The notes beneath the pieces were generated by a model. That model ran no database searches. It saw only the letters and a list, made by a program, of their open reading frames with translations, and was not told where the DNA came from. Shown here in pieces: positions 51,611 through 61,029 of a stretch of 64,000 nucleotides of DNA. Location: positions 80,339 to 144,338 of the forward strand of contig NZ_KB905346.1 of NCBI RefSeq assembly GCF_000378765.1, in the 5' to 3' direction. Numbering within the stretch: the first letter of the stretch is position 1; each line of letters begins with the position of its first letter. The stretch is from Psychroflexus tropicus DSM 15496 (GTDB lineage: Bacteria; Bacteroidota; Bacteroidia; Flavobacteriales; Flavobacteriaceae). The translations under genes were made by a program, and so were the position numbers.

Positions 51611-52780
51611 ATGAGAAAAATAATACTATACGTTTTAGGAGTCCTTTTGCTGGTGGGTGGCATTTATGGAGCTCAGCTTATAATCGACAGTAAGGAAGTC
51701 CCTAAATCTGAGTCTAAAAAAACGATTAAAACAGTTTTTGTAGATACAGTTCAAAATTCCACAGTACCTATTTTAATTCCTGCAAACGGAAATCTGGTAG
51801 CTAAACGGAGAGTCGAATTATACGCCGAAGTACAAGGAGTTTTTACCTACAGTGCAAAACTTTTTAGAGCGGGCCAAAACTATAAAAAGGGTCAGCCTTT
51901 AATTAAGATGGACGCTTTAGAATATAAAGCGTCTGTTCAGTCTTCCAAAAGTAATTTATTCAATCAGATAACTGCAATAATGCCAGATTTGAGATTAGAC
52001 TATCCAGAGGTCTATCCCAAATGGCAGAACTATCTCAATAATTTCGACCTCGCAAAACCCGTTCCTCCACTTCCAAAATACGATTCTGATAAAGAACGTT
52101 TTTTCATTAATGGACGTGGCATCAACACTGCTTACTACGATGTTAAGAATATGGAAGAACGATTGATAAAATTCACAATTAATGCTCCTTTTGACGGTGT
52201 GTTAATACAGGCCATGGTCACAGAAGGGACGCTCATCAGAAGCGGACAAATGCTTGGGGTTTTTATAGATCCCGAGGTTTATGAGCTTCAGGTAGCTATA
52301 GCCAAAGATTATGCAGATCTACTTCAGTTGGGAGAAGCAGTAATCTTAACAAACAATAAGCGCACTAAGACTTATACTGGTGAGGTGACTCGAATCAATG
52401 CAAGTATCGACCAGGCAACTCAAACCGTAAGTGTTTTTATAGAAGTTAAGGGCGAATCTCTCAAGGAAGGGATGTATTTAAAAGCCTCTCTAGAAGCCAG
52501 GAAAGAAGAAAATGCAATTTCCATAGATAGGAGTCTGGTTAACGATCAGAATGAAATTTTTGTGGTTAAAGACACAATTTTGAGTAGTATAAAAGTCAAT
52601 CCTATTTACTTCTCAGACAAGAAAGCCGTGGTGAAAGGCATACCTGATGGAGAATTGATGTTGGCAAAACAAGTGCCAGGAGCCTACAATGGTATGTTAG
52701 TGAAAGTGGTTGGTGAAGATGGAGCAGATCAGTCCAATCAAAATGAGTCTGAAGCAGTGGCAGAAACCCGTGAAGAATGA
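51611..52780 (+). CDS. RND efflux periplasmic adaptor (membrane fusion protein)
   Basis: A 389-residue HlyD/AcrA-type adaptor. An N-terminal membrane anchor (IILYVLGVLLLVGGIYGAQLI) is followed by the split lipoyl domain (PANGNLVAKRRVELYAEVQGVF; later FTINAPFDGVLIQAMVTEGTLI) and a beta-barrel domain. The helical hairpin between the halves is short and contains no long coiled coil. It joins the pump to the TolC channel. The next gene overlaps its stop codon by four bases. Confidence 0.93.
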   Translation: MRKIILYVLGVLLLVGGIYGAQLIIDSKEVPKSESKKTIKTVFVDTVQNSTVPILIPANGNLVAKRRVELYAEVQGVFTYSAKLFRAGQNYKKGQPLIKMDALEYKASVQSSKSNLFNQITAIMPDLRLDYPEVYPKWQNYLNNFDLAKPVPPLPKYDSDKERFFINGRGINTAYYDVKNMEERLIKFTINAPFDGVLIQAMVTEGTLIRSGQMLGVFIDPEVYELQVAIAKDYADLLQLGEAVILTNNKRTKTYTGEVTRINASIDQATQTVSVFIEVKGESLKEGMYLKASLEARKEENAISIDRSLVNDQNEIFVVKDTILSSIKVNPIYFSDKKAVVKGIPDGELMLAKQVPGAYNGMLVKVVGEDGADQSNQNESEAVAETREE

Positions 52781-55700
52781 GAAAAATCATCTCTTATTTT
52801 ATAAAATATCACGTTGCTGTAAATGTGATGATTTTAGCCTTTGTCATCTTTGGTGTGGTGGGGATGTTTCGTTTGCAGTCTTCCTACTTCCCTTTGATTG
52901 AATCTGAGATTATCAATATAAACGTGACCTACCCTGGGGCGGCCCCAGAAGAAATTGAAGAAGGGATTGTTCTTAAAATTGAAGATAACTTAAAAGGCCT
53001 AGTAGGAGTAGATAGAGTGACTTCTACTTCAAGAGAGAATGGCGGAAGCATCACTGTAGAAATCGATCGTAATGAAGACATCGATGTGATGTTGAGCGAG
53101 GTCAAAAATGCAGTAGACCGCGTTCCTAATTTCCCTACAGGAATGGAACCGCTGGTAGTAGCTAAGCAGGAAAATATTCGTGAGACTTTTGACTATTTTG
53201 TGAGCGGGGAGGGGGTTGATTTGGCTACCTTAAAACAGATCGCCAGACAGATGGAGTATGACCTAAGGGCGATGGACGGTTTATCTCAGATAGAGATCTC
53301 TGGATACCCAGACGAAGAAATTGAAATCGCTGTAGATGAAGATGATTTACTAGCTTATAACCTCACCTTTGCAGAAGTGGCTCAAGCTGTATCACAAGCC
53401 AATATATTGACTACAGGCGGAAGTATAAAAACCGATGTGGAAGATTTTCTGATTCGGGCCAACAACCGTTCTTACTTCGGAAAGGAACTCAACAACCTTG
53501 TTGTAAAGTCCCAGCCAGATGGTACTCAGGTGACCTTGAAAGACGTAGCTACCATACGTGATCGTTTTTCTGAAACACCTAATGCCTCTTACATTAATGG
53601 TAGGGTAGCAGTGAGCGTTAATATCTCGACCACCAATAACGAAGATTTGCTGGCCGCCGCAGAAAAGGTAAGGCAGTACGTCAAAGAGTTTAATGAAAAG
53701 AACGATACGATTGAAATTATTGTAGAAGATGACCGTAGTATTACACTAAATCAGCGGACACAATTATTGATTGAAAATGGGGCAGTTGGAATTTTACTGG
53801 TCCTTATATTTTTATCTTTCTTCCTTAACACCCGGCTTGCTTTTTGGGTGGCCTTTGGTTTACCAATTTCATTTTTAGGGATGTTTATTTTTGCAAACGC
53901 TTTTGGAGTGACCATCAACGTTTTATCTCTGTTCGGAATGATTATTGTAATTGGTATTCTGGTAGATGATGGAATTGTGATTTCAGAGAATATCTATCAG
54001 CATTATGAAATGGGAAAGAAGCCTGTCCAGGCTGCAATAGATGGGACCATGGAAGTGCTACCGCCAATCATTTCAGCGATAATTACCACGGTTTTAGCTT
54101 TCTCTACCTTTTTATTTTTAGATAGTCGAATTGGTCAGTTTTTTGGTGAAGTGAGTACAGTCGTTATCTTAACGCTTGTAGTCTCACTTGTTGAGGCATT
54201 AATTATACTTCCAGCCCATATCGCTCATTCCAAGGCTCTGGTGAGAGAAAAAGAAGGGGAGACGAAAAAGCCAAGTGGATTCGGTGTTGTTTTTAAAAAA
54301 ATGAGAGGGATCAATGTGTATGGCGACAAAGTCATGGCATTTTTCAGAGATCGTTTTTATGAGCCTGTTATAAGGTTCACTATTCAAAATCGCTTTCTCA
54401 GCTTCGCGATTATTACCACTATGTTAATATTGACGATTGGTTCAATCATGGGTGGGGTGGTGAGAGTAACTTTATTTCCAAGTATTGCAAGTGATAGAGT
54501 GAGTATTGACTTGCTAATGCCAGAAGGAACCAATCCCAAAACAACAGACAGTATCATTTCTATGGTAGAAGATGCGGCCTGGAGAGTGAATGAAGATTTT
54601 TCTGCACGTCAAACGGGAGAGAAGCAAGTGGTAAGAAACATTGTGAGGCGAGTGGGTCCTGGAAATAATAAAGCGTCTTTACGAGTTAATTTACTTCCCG
54701 GTGAAGAACGCGATTTTGGCTCTCCAGAAATCACTAATGCGATTAGAGATGAGGTTGGCGAGGTTTATGGTGTAGAAAGGCTCACCTTTGGTTCTGGTGG
54801 AAACTTTGGAGGGAAACCAGTATCGGTTTCGTTGCTGGGAAATAACCTGAATGAGCTAGAACAGGCCAAAGAAGAACTCAAAGCCATTTTAGAGGAGAAT
54901 TCCACCCTTAAAGATGTGACAGATACCGATCCGGATGGAATTAAAGAAATCACGGTGAACCTTAAAGACGACGCTTACGCTTTAGGTTTAAATCTGGGTG
55001 AAGTGATGAGCCAGGTGAGAGCTGGATTTTTTGGCCTGCAAGCGCAGCGTTTTCAAAGAGGGCAGGACGAAATTAGAGTTTGGGTAAGGTATGATCGTGA
55101 TAATAGAGAATCGATCAATGATCTGTCTGATATGCGCATCGTGACTCCGGATGGAAACCGAGTTCCCTTTGGAGAAATCGCCAGTTATACCATCGAAAGA
55201 GGTACCGAATCGATAAGCCACTTAGAAGGACTCCGGGAAATCCGCGTAGAAGCAGATCTTGAAGATCCTAACGCCAGTGCGACAGATGCTATCGCTAACA
55301 TAGATCAAAATATCCTTCCTGGTATTTTAGCCAAATACTCTAGTGTATCTGTATCTTACGAAGGTCAAAACAGAGAGGCAGGAAAGCTTACGGATTCTGC
55401 TAAAAATGTATTGCCAGTGGTGCTATTTCTCATCTATGCTGTAATTGCCTTTACCTTTAGAAGTTACAGCCAGCCGCTTCTGTTGATGTTACTCATACCT
55501 TTCAGTGTTATTGGGGTTGCCTGGGGGCATTACATTCATGGATTTCCAGTTAATATCTTATCACTATTAGGTATTATTGCTTTAGTAGGGATTATGGTGA
55601 ACGATGGTTTGGTTCTCATAGGGAAATTTAACTCCTATCTGAGAGATGGTTTAAACTTTGATACAGCACTTATTGAAGCGGGTAAATCCAGATTTAGAGC

Positions 55701-56040
55701 TATATTTTTAACCTCACTGACGACGATAGCAGGTATAGCGCCTTTACTGCTGGAACGAAGCAGGCAGGCTCAATTTTTAAAACCTATGGCAATTTCAATA
55801 GCCTACGGTATTTTTATAGCCACTTTTTTGACGTTATTGTTCCTGCCTTTACTATTGTCGTTCACAAATTCAGCAAAGACCAGGTTCAAATGGCTTGCTT
55901 CAGGTGAACATGTTGAAAAAGAAGCTGTAGAGCGAGCGATTAAAGAACAAAAAGAAGAACAACAACGCCAGGAAGAACTCGATCAGGCTAACCGGAACAC
56001 TGAGAATCAGTCTCAGGTTACAAAACACCAAGATCATTAG
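52777..56040 (+). CDS. RND-family efflux pump, inner-membrane subunit
   Basis: A 1,087-residue AcrB/HAE1-type transporter with twelve expected membrane helices and two large periplasmic loops. The proton-relay pair is visible in helix 4 (GILVDDGIVISENIY), and a matching VGIMVNDGLVLIGKF stands in helix 10. VTYPGAAPEEIEEGI near the N-terminus is typical of the porter domain. It exports an unknown compound using proton flow. The charged C-terminal tail is Glu/Gln-rich. It is translationally coupled to the adaptor upstream and is one base from the TolC gene. Confidence 0.95.
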   Translation: MRKIISYFIKYHVAVNVMILAFVIFGVVGMFRLQSSYFPLIESEIININVTYPGAAPEEIEEGIVLKIEDNLKGLVGVDRVTSTSRENGGSITVEIDRNEDIDVMLSEVKNAVDRVPNFPTGMEPLVVAKQENIRETFDYFVSGEGVDLATLKQIARQMEYDLRAMDGLSQIEISGYPDEEIEIAVDEDDLLAYNLTFAEVAQAVSQANILTTGGSIKTDVEDFLIRANNRSYFGKELNNLVVKSQPDGTQVTLKDVATIRDRFSETPNASYINGRVAVSVNISTTNNEDLLAAAEKVRQYVKEFNEKNDTIEIIVEDDRSITLNQRTQLLIENGAVGILLVLIFLSFFLNTRLAFWVAFGLPISFLGMFIFANAFGVTINVLSLFGMIIVIGILVDDGIVISENIYQHYEMGKKPVQAAIDGTMEVLPPIISAIITTVLAFSTFLFLDSRIGQFFGEVSTVVILTLVVSLVEALIILPAHIAHSKALVREKEGETKKPSGFGVVFKKMRGINVYGDKVMAFFRDRFYEPVIRFTIQNRFLSFAIITTMLILTIGSIMGGVVRVTLFPSIASDRVSIDLLMPEGTNPKTTDSIISMVEDAAWRVNEDFSARQTGEKQVVRNIVRRVGPGNNKASLRVNLLPGEERDFGSPEITNAIRDEVGEVYGVERLTFGSGGNFGGKPVSVSLLGNNLNELEQAKEELKAILEENSTLKDVTDTDPDGIKEITVNLKDDAYALGLNLGEVMSQVRAGFFGLQAQRFQRGQDEIRVWVRYDRDNRESINDLSDMRIVTPDGNRVPFGEIASYTIERGTESISHLEGLREIRVEADLEDPNASATDAIANIDQNILPGILAKYSSVSVSYEGQNREAGKLTDSAKNVLPVVLFLIYAVIAFTFRSYSQPLLLMLLIPFSVIGVAWGHYIHGFPVNILSLLGIIALVGIMVNDGLVLIGKFNSYLRDGLNFDTALIEAGKSRFRAIFLTSLTTIAGIAPLLLERSRQAQFLKPMAISIAYGIFIATFLTLLFLPLLLSFTNSAKTRFKWLASGEHVEKEAVERAIKEQKEEQQRQEELDQANRNTENQSQVTKHQDH

Positions 56041-56041
56041 T

Positions 56042-57367
56042 ATGAGAGTAGTTTTTATCAGCATATTATTATTATTTCTTGCAAGTTCTGGCTCAACCAT
56101 TACATATGGTCAGGACCTTTTAAGTAAGAAAGAAGCCATTACACAAACTTTATCAAATAACTTTGGTATACGCCTGGCCGAAAACCAAGTTGAAATTGCA
56201 GGTAATAATCAAAATGTACTCAATTCTGGCTATCTGCCCTCTTTAACAGGAAATGCCGGAGGGAATTATTCTAATGATGACCAAGATGTTACTTTCCGTG
56301 ATGGTACTCAGGAATCCATCCAAGGAGCTGAAACAACACGTTATAATGCCTCCATCAATTTAAATTACACCTTGTTTGATGGATTGGGTCGTTACTGGAA
56401 CTATAAAAGCTTAAAAGAACAGTATGATCTTACTTCTTTAGAAGCAAGACAAACCATTGAAACAACGATATTACAGCTCTTTACGGTATATTATGAAGTG
56501 GCTCGACTTACTGAAAATGAACAAGTCTTAATACAGACGTATGAAAACACAAAACGTCGTTTAAAGCGTGCTGAATATAGTTTTCAGTTCGGGCAGGTGA
56601 ATAAATTGGATGTACTCAATGCGGAGGTAGACATTGTTAATGATAGCATCAATCTGATGAATAACAGACAGCAGTTGCAAAATGCTAAGCGCGATTTGAA
56701 TGTCGTTCTCAATTCAGAACTCGAACAGAGCTTTAAGGTAGATACGATTGTGAATTTTACTAATCAGGTCAAGATTGAAAGTTTTGTCAATACTTCCAGC
56801 TCTAATAATGTCCGTCTACTTCAAGCGGAGAAGAATATTGCTATAAGCGATTACGACTACAAAGCGAGTAAGGGTGTATTTTTACCTAGAATAGGGTTAA
56901 CAGGATCTTATGGTTGGAATGAAGCTAACTTACCATCAACAAACTTTGCTACTTCTAGTACTACAACTGGTCTTTCTGGTGGAGTAAGTCTTACCTGGGA
57001 TCTGTTTGACGGTGGGGGTGGCATTACTAGAACTAAGAATGCGAAGATTATCCTAGATAATCAACGTCTTCTTAAATCTCAAATCAGACAGGAAGTTAAT
57101 CGTGATATTTCCAACGCTGAAGGCAACTATCAAACCCGTTTACAGATCCTTGAACTACAGACAAAGAATATCATCACAGCAAAAAATAATTTTGAGCGTT
57201 CTAATGAGCAATATAAGTTAGGCCAAATCACCTCTGTAGAACTACGTCAAGCCCAGGTGAACCTTCTTAATGCCCAAACCAGTAAGAATTTGGCTAAGTA
57301 CAATGCCAAGCTTGCTGAATTAGAGCTTTTACAACTGACGGGACAACTTCTAAACGTAAATTTTTAA
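56042..57367 (+). CDS. TolC-family outer-membrane efflux channel
   Basis: A 441-residue outer-membrane efflux protein. The signal peptide ends near TYGQ, and two homologous OEP repeats follow (the first with NYTLFDGLGRYWNY, the second with SLTWDLFDGGGGITRTKNAK). The long helices form the periplasmic tunnel. It completes an adaptor-pump-channel operon, so the whole tripartite machine is encoded together. Confidence 0.94.
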   Translation: MRVVFISILLLFLASSGSTITYGQDLLSKKEAITQTLSNNFGIRLAENQVEIAGNNQNVLNSGYLPSLTGNAGGNYSNDDQDVTFRDGTQESIQGAETTRYNASINLNYTLFDGLGRYWNYKSLKEQYDLTSLEARQTIETTILQLFTVYYEVARLTENEQVLIQTYENTKRRLKRAEYSFQFGQVNKLDVLNAEVDIVNDSINLMNNRQQLQNAKRDLNVVLNSELEQSFKVDTIVNFTNQVKIESFVNTSSSNNVRLLQAEKNIAISDYDYKASKGVFLPRIGLTGSYGWNEANLPSTNFATSSTTTGLSGGVSLTWDLFDGGGGITRTKNAKIILDNQRLLKSQIRQEVNRDISNAEGNYQTRLQILELQTKNIITAKNNFERSNEQYKLGQITSVELRQAQVNLLNAQTSKNLAKYNAKLAELELLQLTGQLLNVNF

Positions 57368-57550
57368 ATGTTTGAACACTATTTCCAATGCCCTTACTGT
57401 TGGGAGGAAATCAGTATGCTCTTAGATCCTTCTGTGCGCCAGCAAACTTATGTAGAGGACTGTGAAGTCTGCTGTAATCCTATACAAATTACTGTGAGTT
57501 TTGAGGCTGAAGAGCTTCAGGAATTCAGAGCTGAAGATATTGAGCAATAA
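57368..57550 (+). CDS. CPXCG-motif small cysteine-rich protein
   Basis: A 60-residue protein with two Cys pairs (FQCPYCWEEIS and VEDCEVCCNPIQI), probably a small zinc ribbon, followed by an acidic tail. It belongs to a widespread family of unknown function. The start codon directly abuts the TolC-family stop, so it is probably translated from the efflux transcript. A link with efflux is not established. Confidence 0.85.
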   Translation: MFEHYFQCPYCWEEISMLLDPSVRQQTYVEDCEVCCNPIQITVSFEAEELQEFRAEDIEQ

Positions 57551-57711
57551 TACCAATTTATAAACCTAATGTTTCAGATAAGCTCGTTCATTTTCAGTTC
57601 TTCTTCCTTGTTCATAATTTCCGTAGCTATGGCTATGCAAATTAATCACAGCGTCGGAGAACAAAAAAGCAACTTCGCTTCTTATGCATCATTAAATATA
57701 TAAATTGGTAT
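57550..57711. repeat. MITE-like unit with perfect 13-base terminal inverted repeats
   Basis: ATACCAATTTATA at the left end is exactly complementary to the right end, enclosing 136 bases without a gene. The left repeat starts at the CPXCG stop codon. Short elements with this kind of end occur in many flavobacteria as far as I recall. No transposase is inside, and it lies between the efflux operon and the tRNA promoter. Confidence 0.55.
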
Positions 57712-57728
57712 AAAGTTGAAATTTTATT

Positions 57729-57758
57729 TTGCAGAACTGATAATTCGACTTATATTTG
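57729..57758 (+). promoter_or_regulatory. Promoter of the initiator tRNA gene
   Basis: TTG, a 19-base spacer and TATATTTG match the Bacteroidota consensus exactly, 37 bases upstream of the tRNA. Confidence 0.75.
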
Positions 57759-57795
57759 CAGTCCGATATTTACAACACAGGTTACAAACATATAT

Positions 57796-57868
<73 letters not shown>

Positions 57869-57891
57869 CTAAGCTAACATCAGCTAAATCA

Positions 57892-57921
57892 ACGGATTGT
57901 GTCTCACAATCCGTTTTTTTA
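57892..57921 (+). terminator. Terminator after the initiator tRNA
   Basis: CGGATTGTG pairs with CACAATCCG around a three-base loop and is followed by seven Ts. Confidence 0.85.
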
Positions 57922-57977
57922 TGCCTTCTGTTTTTTTACTTTTGCTAAAAGTACACGCTAAAGTACACGATTCTGAT

Positions 57978-58947
57978 ATGAAATTAGATTATTCCGAACC
58001 TAAAATCTTCACAGGTGGAGTGGATATTAAATCCTGGTCTAAGCTCTCGAAAAAAGAAAAAAAAAGAGGCTTTATCTAAAAGCTGGTACGTTTACTATTC
58101 CTATAGAGATCCAAAAACAGGTAAGCTTAAAAGGCAAACTAATATTAAAGGAGGTGTATATCAGCTTAAGACCAAGCGTGAACGTTATTCTTTTCTTAGA
58201 ACAATGCGAGAAGCCCTATCAAAGCTGTTAGAGCTCGGGTTTAATCCTTATGAAGACAACAGTCACCTGGAAGCCCAACTGTTTTCAGATTCGACTGATG
58301 CACCTAAGACCCAGAAAGAACCCACTCCGAAAGTACCGCAACCACAGCCTGAAACACCAACTGTTCAAAATGAGACCGATGAGAAGGGTAATGGTATGAG
58401 TATCGATGAAGCTTTTAAATTCGGCTTGTCTATGAAAGAGCACATGATGAATAAAAACTCATATGTTCAGTATAAGAGCAGGATCGGTTTGTTTGAAAAA
58501 TGGCTTAAAAGCGAAAAGCTGTTTGATAAGCCAATTTCCAGTATCACCAAAAAGATCGTGAATCAGTATCTAAACACTGTTGTACAAAAGACCAGTGCCA
58601 GAAACCGAAACAATTCTCGAACCGATATTGCTTTCATGTTTCAGTTGTTGGAAGAAAATGAAATCGTTAGGTCTAATTTTGTACAATCCATTCCTAAACT
58701 AAAGACAGTTCCCAAGCGAAATAAAACCTATACACCAGATCAGGAAAAGAATATTAATTCCTACCTGGAGAAACATGATCCCACCTTACATCTGTTTATC
58801 AAGTTTATTAGCTTTAATTTCTTAAGGCCAATTGAAGTCTGCAGGCTAAAAATTAAAGATGTGGATTTAAGCGATAAAAAGCCAAAGTCTTTCAATTCTG
58901 CACCGCCCCAAGCGAGCGATTTTCTATTTATAAATTTCATTGTTTAA
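57978..58947 (+). pseudogene. Tyrosine recombinase (integrase), frameshifted and truncated
   Basis: The reading begins MKLDYSEPKIFTGG and continues to KLSKKEKK. A run of nine As then shifts the frame by one base; with eight As it would continue as EALSKSWYVYYSYRDPKTGK. After a low-complexity linker come the SAM-like core-binding domain and the beginning of the catalytic domain, with the first catalytic Arg in FLRPIEVCRLKIKDVDL. After about 58,890 the similarity ends in unrelated residues and a stop, so the HxR and Tyr parts are gone. It resembles integrases of Bacteroidota islands, and its place beside a tRNA fits. Transcriptional slippage on A9 could restore the frame but not the missing end. 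Confidence 0.82.
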
Positions 58948-59023
58948 ATAAACAAATTGCGAGCGAAAAAATTGCCTAAGCCTTCAAATTTAACCCATAA
59001 TCCCGCATTACTTATAGCCTCGT
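58893..59023 (-). repeat. Remnant site between the integrase fragment and the toxin-antitoxin cassette
   Basis: This stretch joins the truncated integrase to the first cassette. It has two GCGAGCG copies and a small TTGTTTA / TAAACAA hairpin. In the minus orientation it starts with AAC-ACGAGGCTATA, like the first half of the other sites, but its second half does not pair convincingly. It appears to be a damaged site. No gene is present. Confidence 0.4.
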
Positions 59024-59041
59024 GTTGTGGTGCGTTTTTAA

Positions 59042-59326
59042 TCACGCTGACATTGGTTTCACGTTAATTTGTCCGCCTATTGCTCTCAATACTTTTATTA
59101 TTGTTTCGAATTGTGGTTTCGAACCGTCAGATAAAGCCTTGTATAGACTTGGTCGGCTCATTCCTGTTTTTTCTGCAATTTTAGTCATCCCAATTGATTT
59201 GGCAATATGTCCAATTGCTACAATTAAATCAGAGCTATTTCCGTCTTCAAGAACTGTATTTAAGTATTCAGCTATCATTTCTTCGCTGTCCAAATAGTCC
59301 GCTATGTCAAATTTTGTTGTTTCCAT
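59042..59326 (-). CDS. Antitoxin, XRE-type (HI1420/HigA-like)
   Basis: A 94-residue helix-turn-helix protein. The segment ADYLDSEEMIAEYLNTVLEDG followed by GMTKIAEKTGMSRPSLYKALSDG is typical of the small addiction-module antidote family. It should neutralise the toxin encoded one base upstream and repress their common promoter. The gene order toxin then antitoxin is that of higBA-like modules. Confidence 0.88.
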   Translation of the reverse strand: METTKFDIADYLDSEEMIAEYLNTVLEDGNSSDLIVAIGHIAKSIGMTKIAEKTGMSRPSLYKALSDGSKPQFETIIKVLRAIGGQINVKPMSA

Positions 59327-59327
59327 T

Positions 59328-59630
59328 TCAGTTGTCTTTTATTCTATTCCAAATTTTTTTAGCTTTTTCAATATCTTTTTGTTGAGTTGATTTCTCTCCA
59401 CCGATAAGAAGTATAACAAGTTTAGTTTCCTTAATTTTAAAATAAATTCGATACCCTTTTGCGTAATTAATTCTCATTTCGCTAATTCCATCTCCTACAG
59501 GTTTACAGTCTCCGTAATGTTCATCAGTTTCAAGTTTCTGAATTCGAAAGAGTATTTTAGATTTAGCGCGAATGTCTTTAAGTTTTCTTATCCACTTATC
59601 AAACTCAGTTGTTTTCTCTGTTATTATCAT
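59328..59630 (-). CDS. RelE/HigB-type toxin (HI1419-like)
   Basis: A 100-residue basic protein of the RelE/ParE superfamily. The pattern FDKWIRKLKDIRAKSKILFRI followed by GDCKPVGDGISEMRINYAKGYRIYF and LVILLIGGEKSTQQKDIEKA fits the phage Gp49/HI1419 killer group, probably an mRNA interferase acting on the ribosome. It is first in a two-gene unit with the antitoxin after a one-base gap. Confidence 0.88.
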   Translation of the reverse strand: MIITEKTTEFDKWIRKLKDIRAKSKILFRIQKLETDEHYGDCKPVGDGISEMRINYAKGYRIYFKIKETKLVILLIGGEKSTQQKDIEKAKKIWNRIKDN

Positions 59631-59654
59631 TTATAAAGTGTATTCACTTAGATA

Positions 59655-59662
59655 CAAATATA
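59655..59662 (-). promoter_or_regulatory. Probable -7 element for the toxin-antitoxin genes
   Basis: TATATTTG on the minus strand matches TAnnTTTG exactly, 24 bases before the toxin start. No TTG is found at the ideal distance. The gene-free stretch 59,631-60,061 otherwise contains the cassette end and the 5' part of the IS110 element. Confidence 0.45.
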
Positions 59663-59897
59663 AACAATAATTTAGATTAGAAGAAGTAGATTTGGTATAT
59701 TTAGTAGATTCGCTGTAAATGCACCACAACGGGAGTGTATATTTCAGTGGCGACCAAAAATGCACAGCCATTTGTTATTCAACCGTAAAGGTAGAAAATA
59801 AATCTCAAACCTTATCTTTTAACTCCTAAACCTAGCCATTGAATATACAAATCTTAAGTTTGATTCTCATTAAATTGTTATCTAAATCAGAAAGAAC

Positions 59898-59969
59898 AAA
59901 AGAGAGGATTAAGGTTATGATATACATTGAAGCTCAGACTTCGTCAACATTGATAATCCCCTCTCTTTT
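59898..59969 (+). ncRNA. Candidate bridge-RNA region of the IS110 element
   Basis: A 14-bp stem with a two-base bulge encloses a second hairpin (GAAG-CTCAGA-CTTC) in the 5' non-coding end of the element. IS110-type transposases are guided by a structured RNA encoded in their non-coding end. This is the obvious place for it here, but the guide loops have not been identified. Confidence 0.35.
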
Positions 59970-60061
59970 ACTATCTCAACCACGTTCAGTTCTGTGAGAC
60001 CTGGATCTCGTTTTTAAGTTGTTGTGAGTAGGATAGTATGCTCTTTCATAAATCAATATTT

Positions 60062-61029
60062 ATGAATAAATATAAAGAAACTTATGGAGTTGACATCAGT
60101 AAAGATGTTTTTGATGTCTATGGTAGCCTTAGCGGTCACCATCAGTTTAACAATGATGAGTATGGTTTTAAAAAGTTCCTTAAAGTACTATCAAAGAACT
60201 CATTAGTTGCTATGGAGGCTACAGGCTACTATCATTACCGGCTTGCACAGTTTCTCTACAAAAATGCAGTAGTAGTATCAGTCATCAATCCCTTATCGAT
60301 CAAGCGGTTCATACAGATGAAGCTGGCTAAGGTAAAGACTGACAAGAGTGATGCTAAGGCGATCTGTGAGTATGCAAAGACCAACAAGATCCCTATTTAT
60401 AATGCACTTACCGAAGTACAGAGTGAATGCCTGCAGCTGTTCAGACTTTTGGACACTTATTTGAAGCAGCGAACTGCGGTGAAGAACAAGATCCATGGAG
60501 AAGAAGCTCTGGGGGTTCTTTCAAAGTTCGTTTACAGGTCTTTAAAGCGCCAAAGAAAACAGCTTGACAAGGAAGTTAAAGCCATAAAGGAAAAGATTCT
60601 ATCCTTAGTAAAAAAAGACCAAGAGCAGCAGCTCACACTTCTTACTTCAGTACCAGGCATAGGACAGAAAACAGCCCTATTCCTAATTGTAATTACCGAT
60701 GGCTTCTCTAAGTTCGAAACGGCCTCACAGCTTTGTAGCTATGTGGGGATCACTCCCACTACAAGAGAGTCTGGCAGCAGCGTAAGAGGTAAGGCACGGA
60801 TCAGTAAGGTAGGAAACAGAAAGCTGCGAAATTTGTTGTTTCTATGTGCCTTTAATGCCTGTAAGCATAACAAGGGATGCAGAGAAATTTACGAACGAAT
60901 CGTAACAAGGGAAAGAGCAAGAAGTTAGCGCTGATTGCAGTGGCCAACAAGCTACTAAAACAATGCTTTGCTATAGCCAAATCAGGGCTACCGTATGATG
61001 AAGCATATGTCTCTGTACTGCCAAAGTAA
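60062..61029 (+). pseudogene. IS110-family transposase, frameshifted near its C-terminus
   Basis: Started at MNKYKETYGVD. The N-terminal RuvC-like DEDD domain shows YGVDISKDVFDVYG, AMEATGYYHY and KTDKSDAKAICEYA. The C-terminal domain shows SVPGIGQKTA and TTRESGSSVRGKARISKVGNRKLRNLL, containing the catalytic Ser. After YERIV the frame is lost by one base, and translation would end at 60,928. The other frame continues as KGKSKKLALIAVANKLLKQCFAIAKSGLPYD to 61,029, so about 40 residues are displaced. I find no clean slippery site in the right frame, so a simple mutation is likely. Confidence 0.85.

Larger units (their letters stand above)
59024..59730 (-). mobile_element. Cassette-like unit carrying a toxin-antitoxin pair
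   Basis: The unit is bracketed by a perfect 10-base inverted repeat (GTTGTGGTGC on the left, GCACCACAAC on the right). The antitoxin stop is nine bases inside the left boundary. The 90-base leader on the right contains a promoter-like -7 element, so this unit can be expressed on its own. The arrangement matches gene-specific boundaries of the other units to the right. Confidence 0.6.

Noticed and set aside
57897..57977. Earlier start for the integrase with a hydrophobic leader
   Set aside because: The frame before MKLDYSEP overlaps the tRNA terminator, and family members as I know them begin near this sequence. The choice does not affect the pseudogene call.
57978..58947. Integron integrase for the cassette array
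   Set aside because: The protein resembles island-type integrases of Bacteroidota, lies at the far end of the array beside a tRNA, lacks its catalytic end and points the wrong way for an intI at the array head.
59194..59385. Small plus-strand frame within the toxin-antitoxin genes
   Set aside because: It lies opposite two well-supported genes and shows only a generic hydrophobic composition.
60895..60915. Programmed -1 frameshift in the IS110 transposase
   Set aside because: GGGAAAG is present, but it is not in the phase needed for a -1 shift from the upstream frame, and IS110 transposases are normally single frames.
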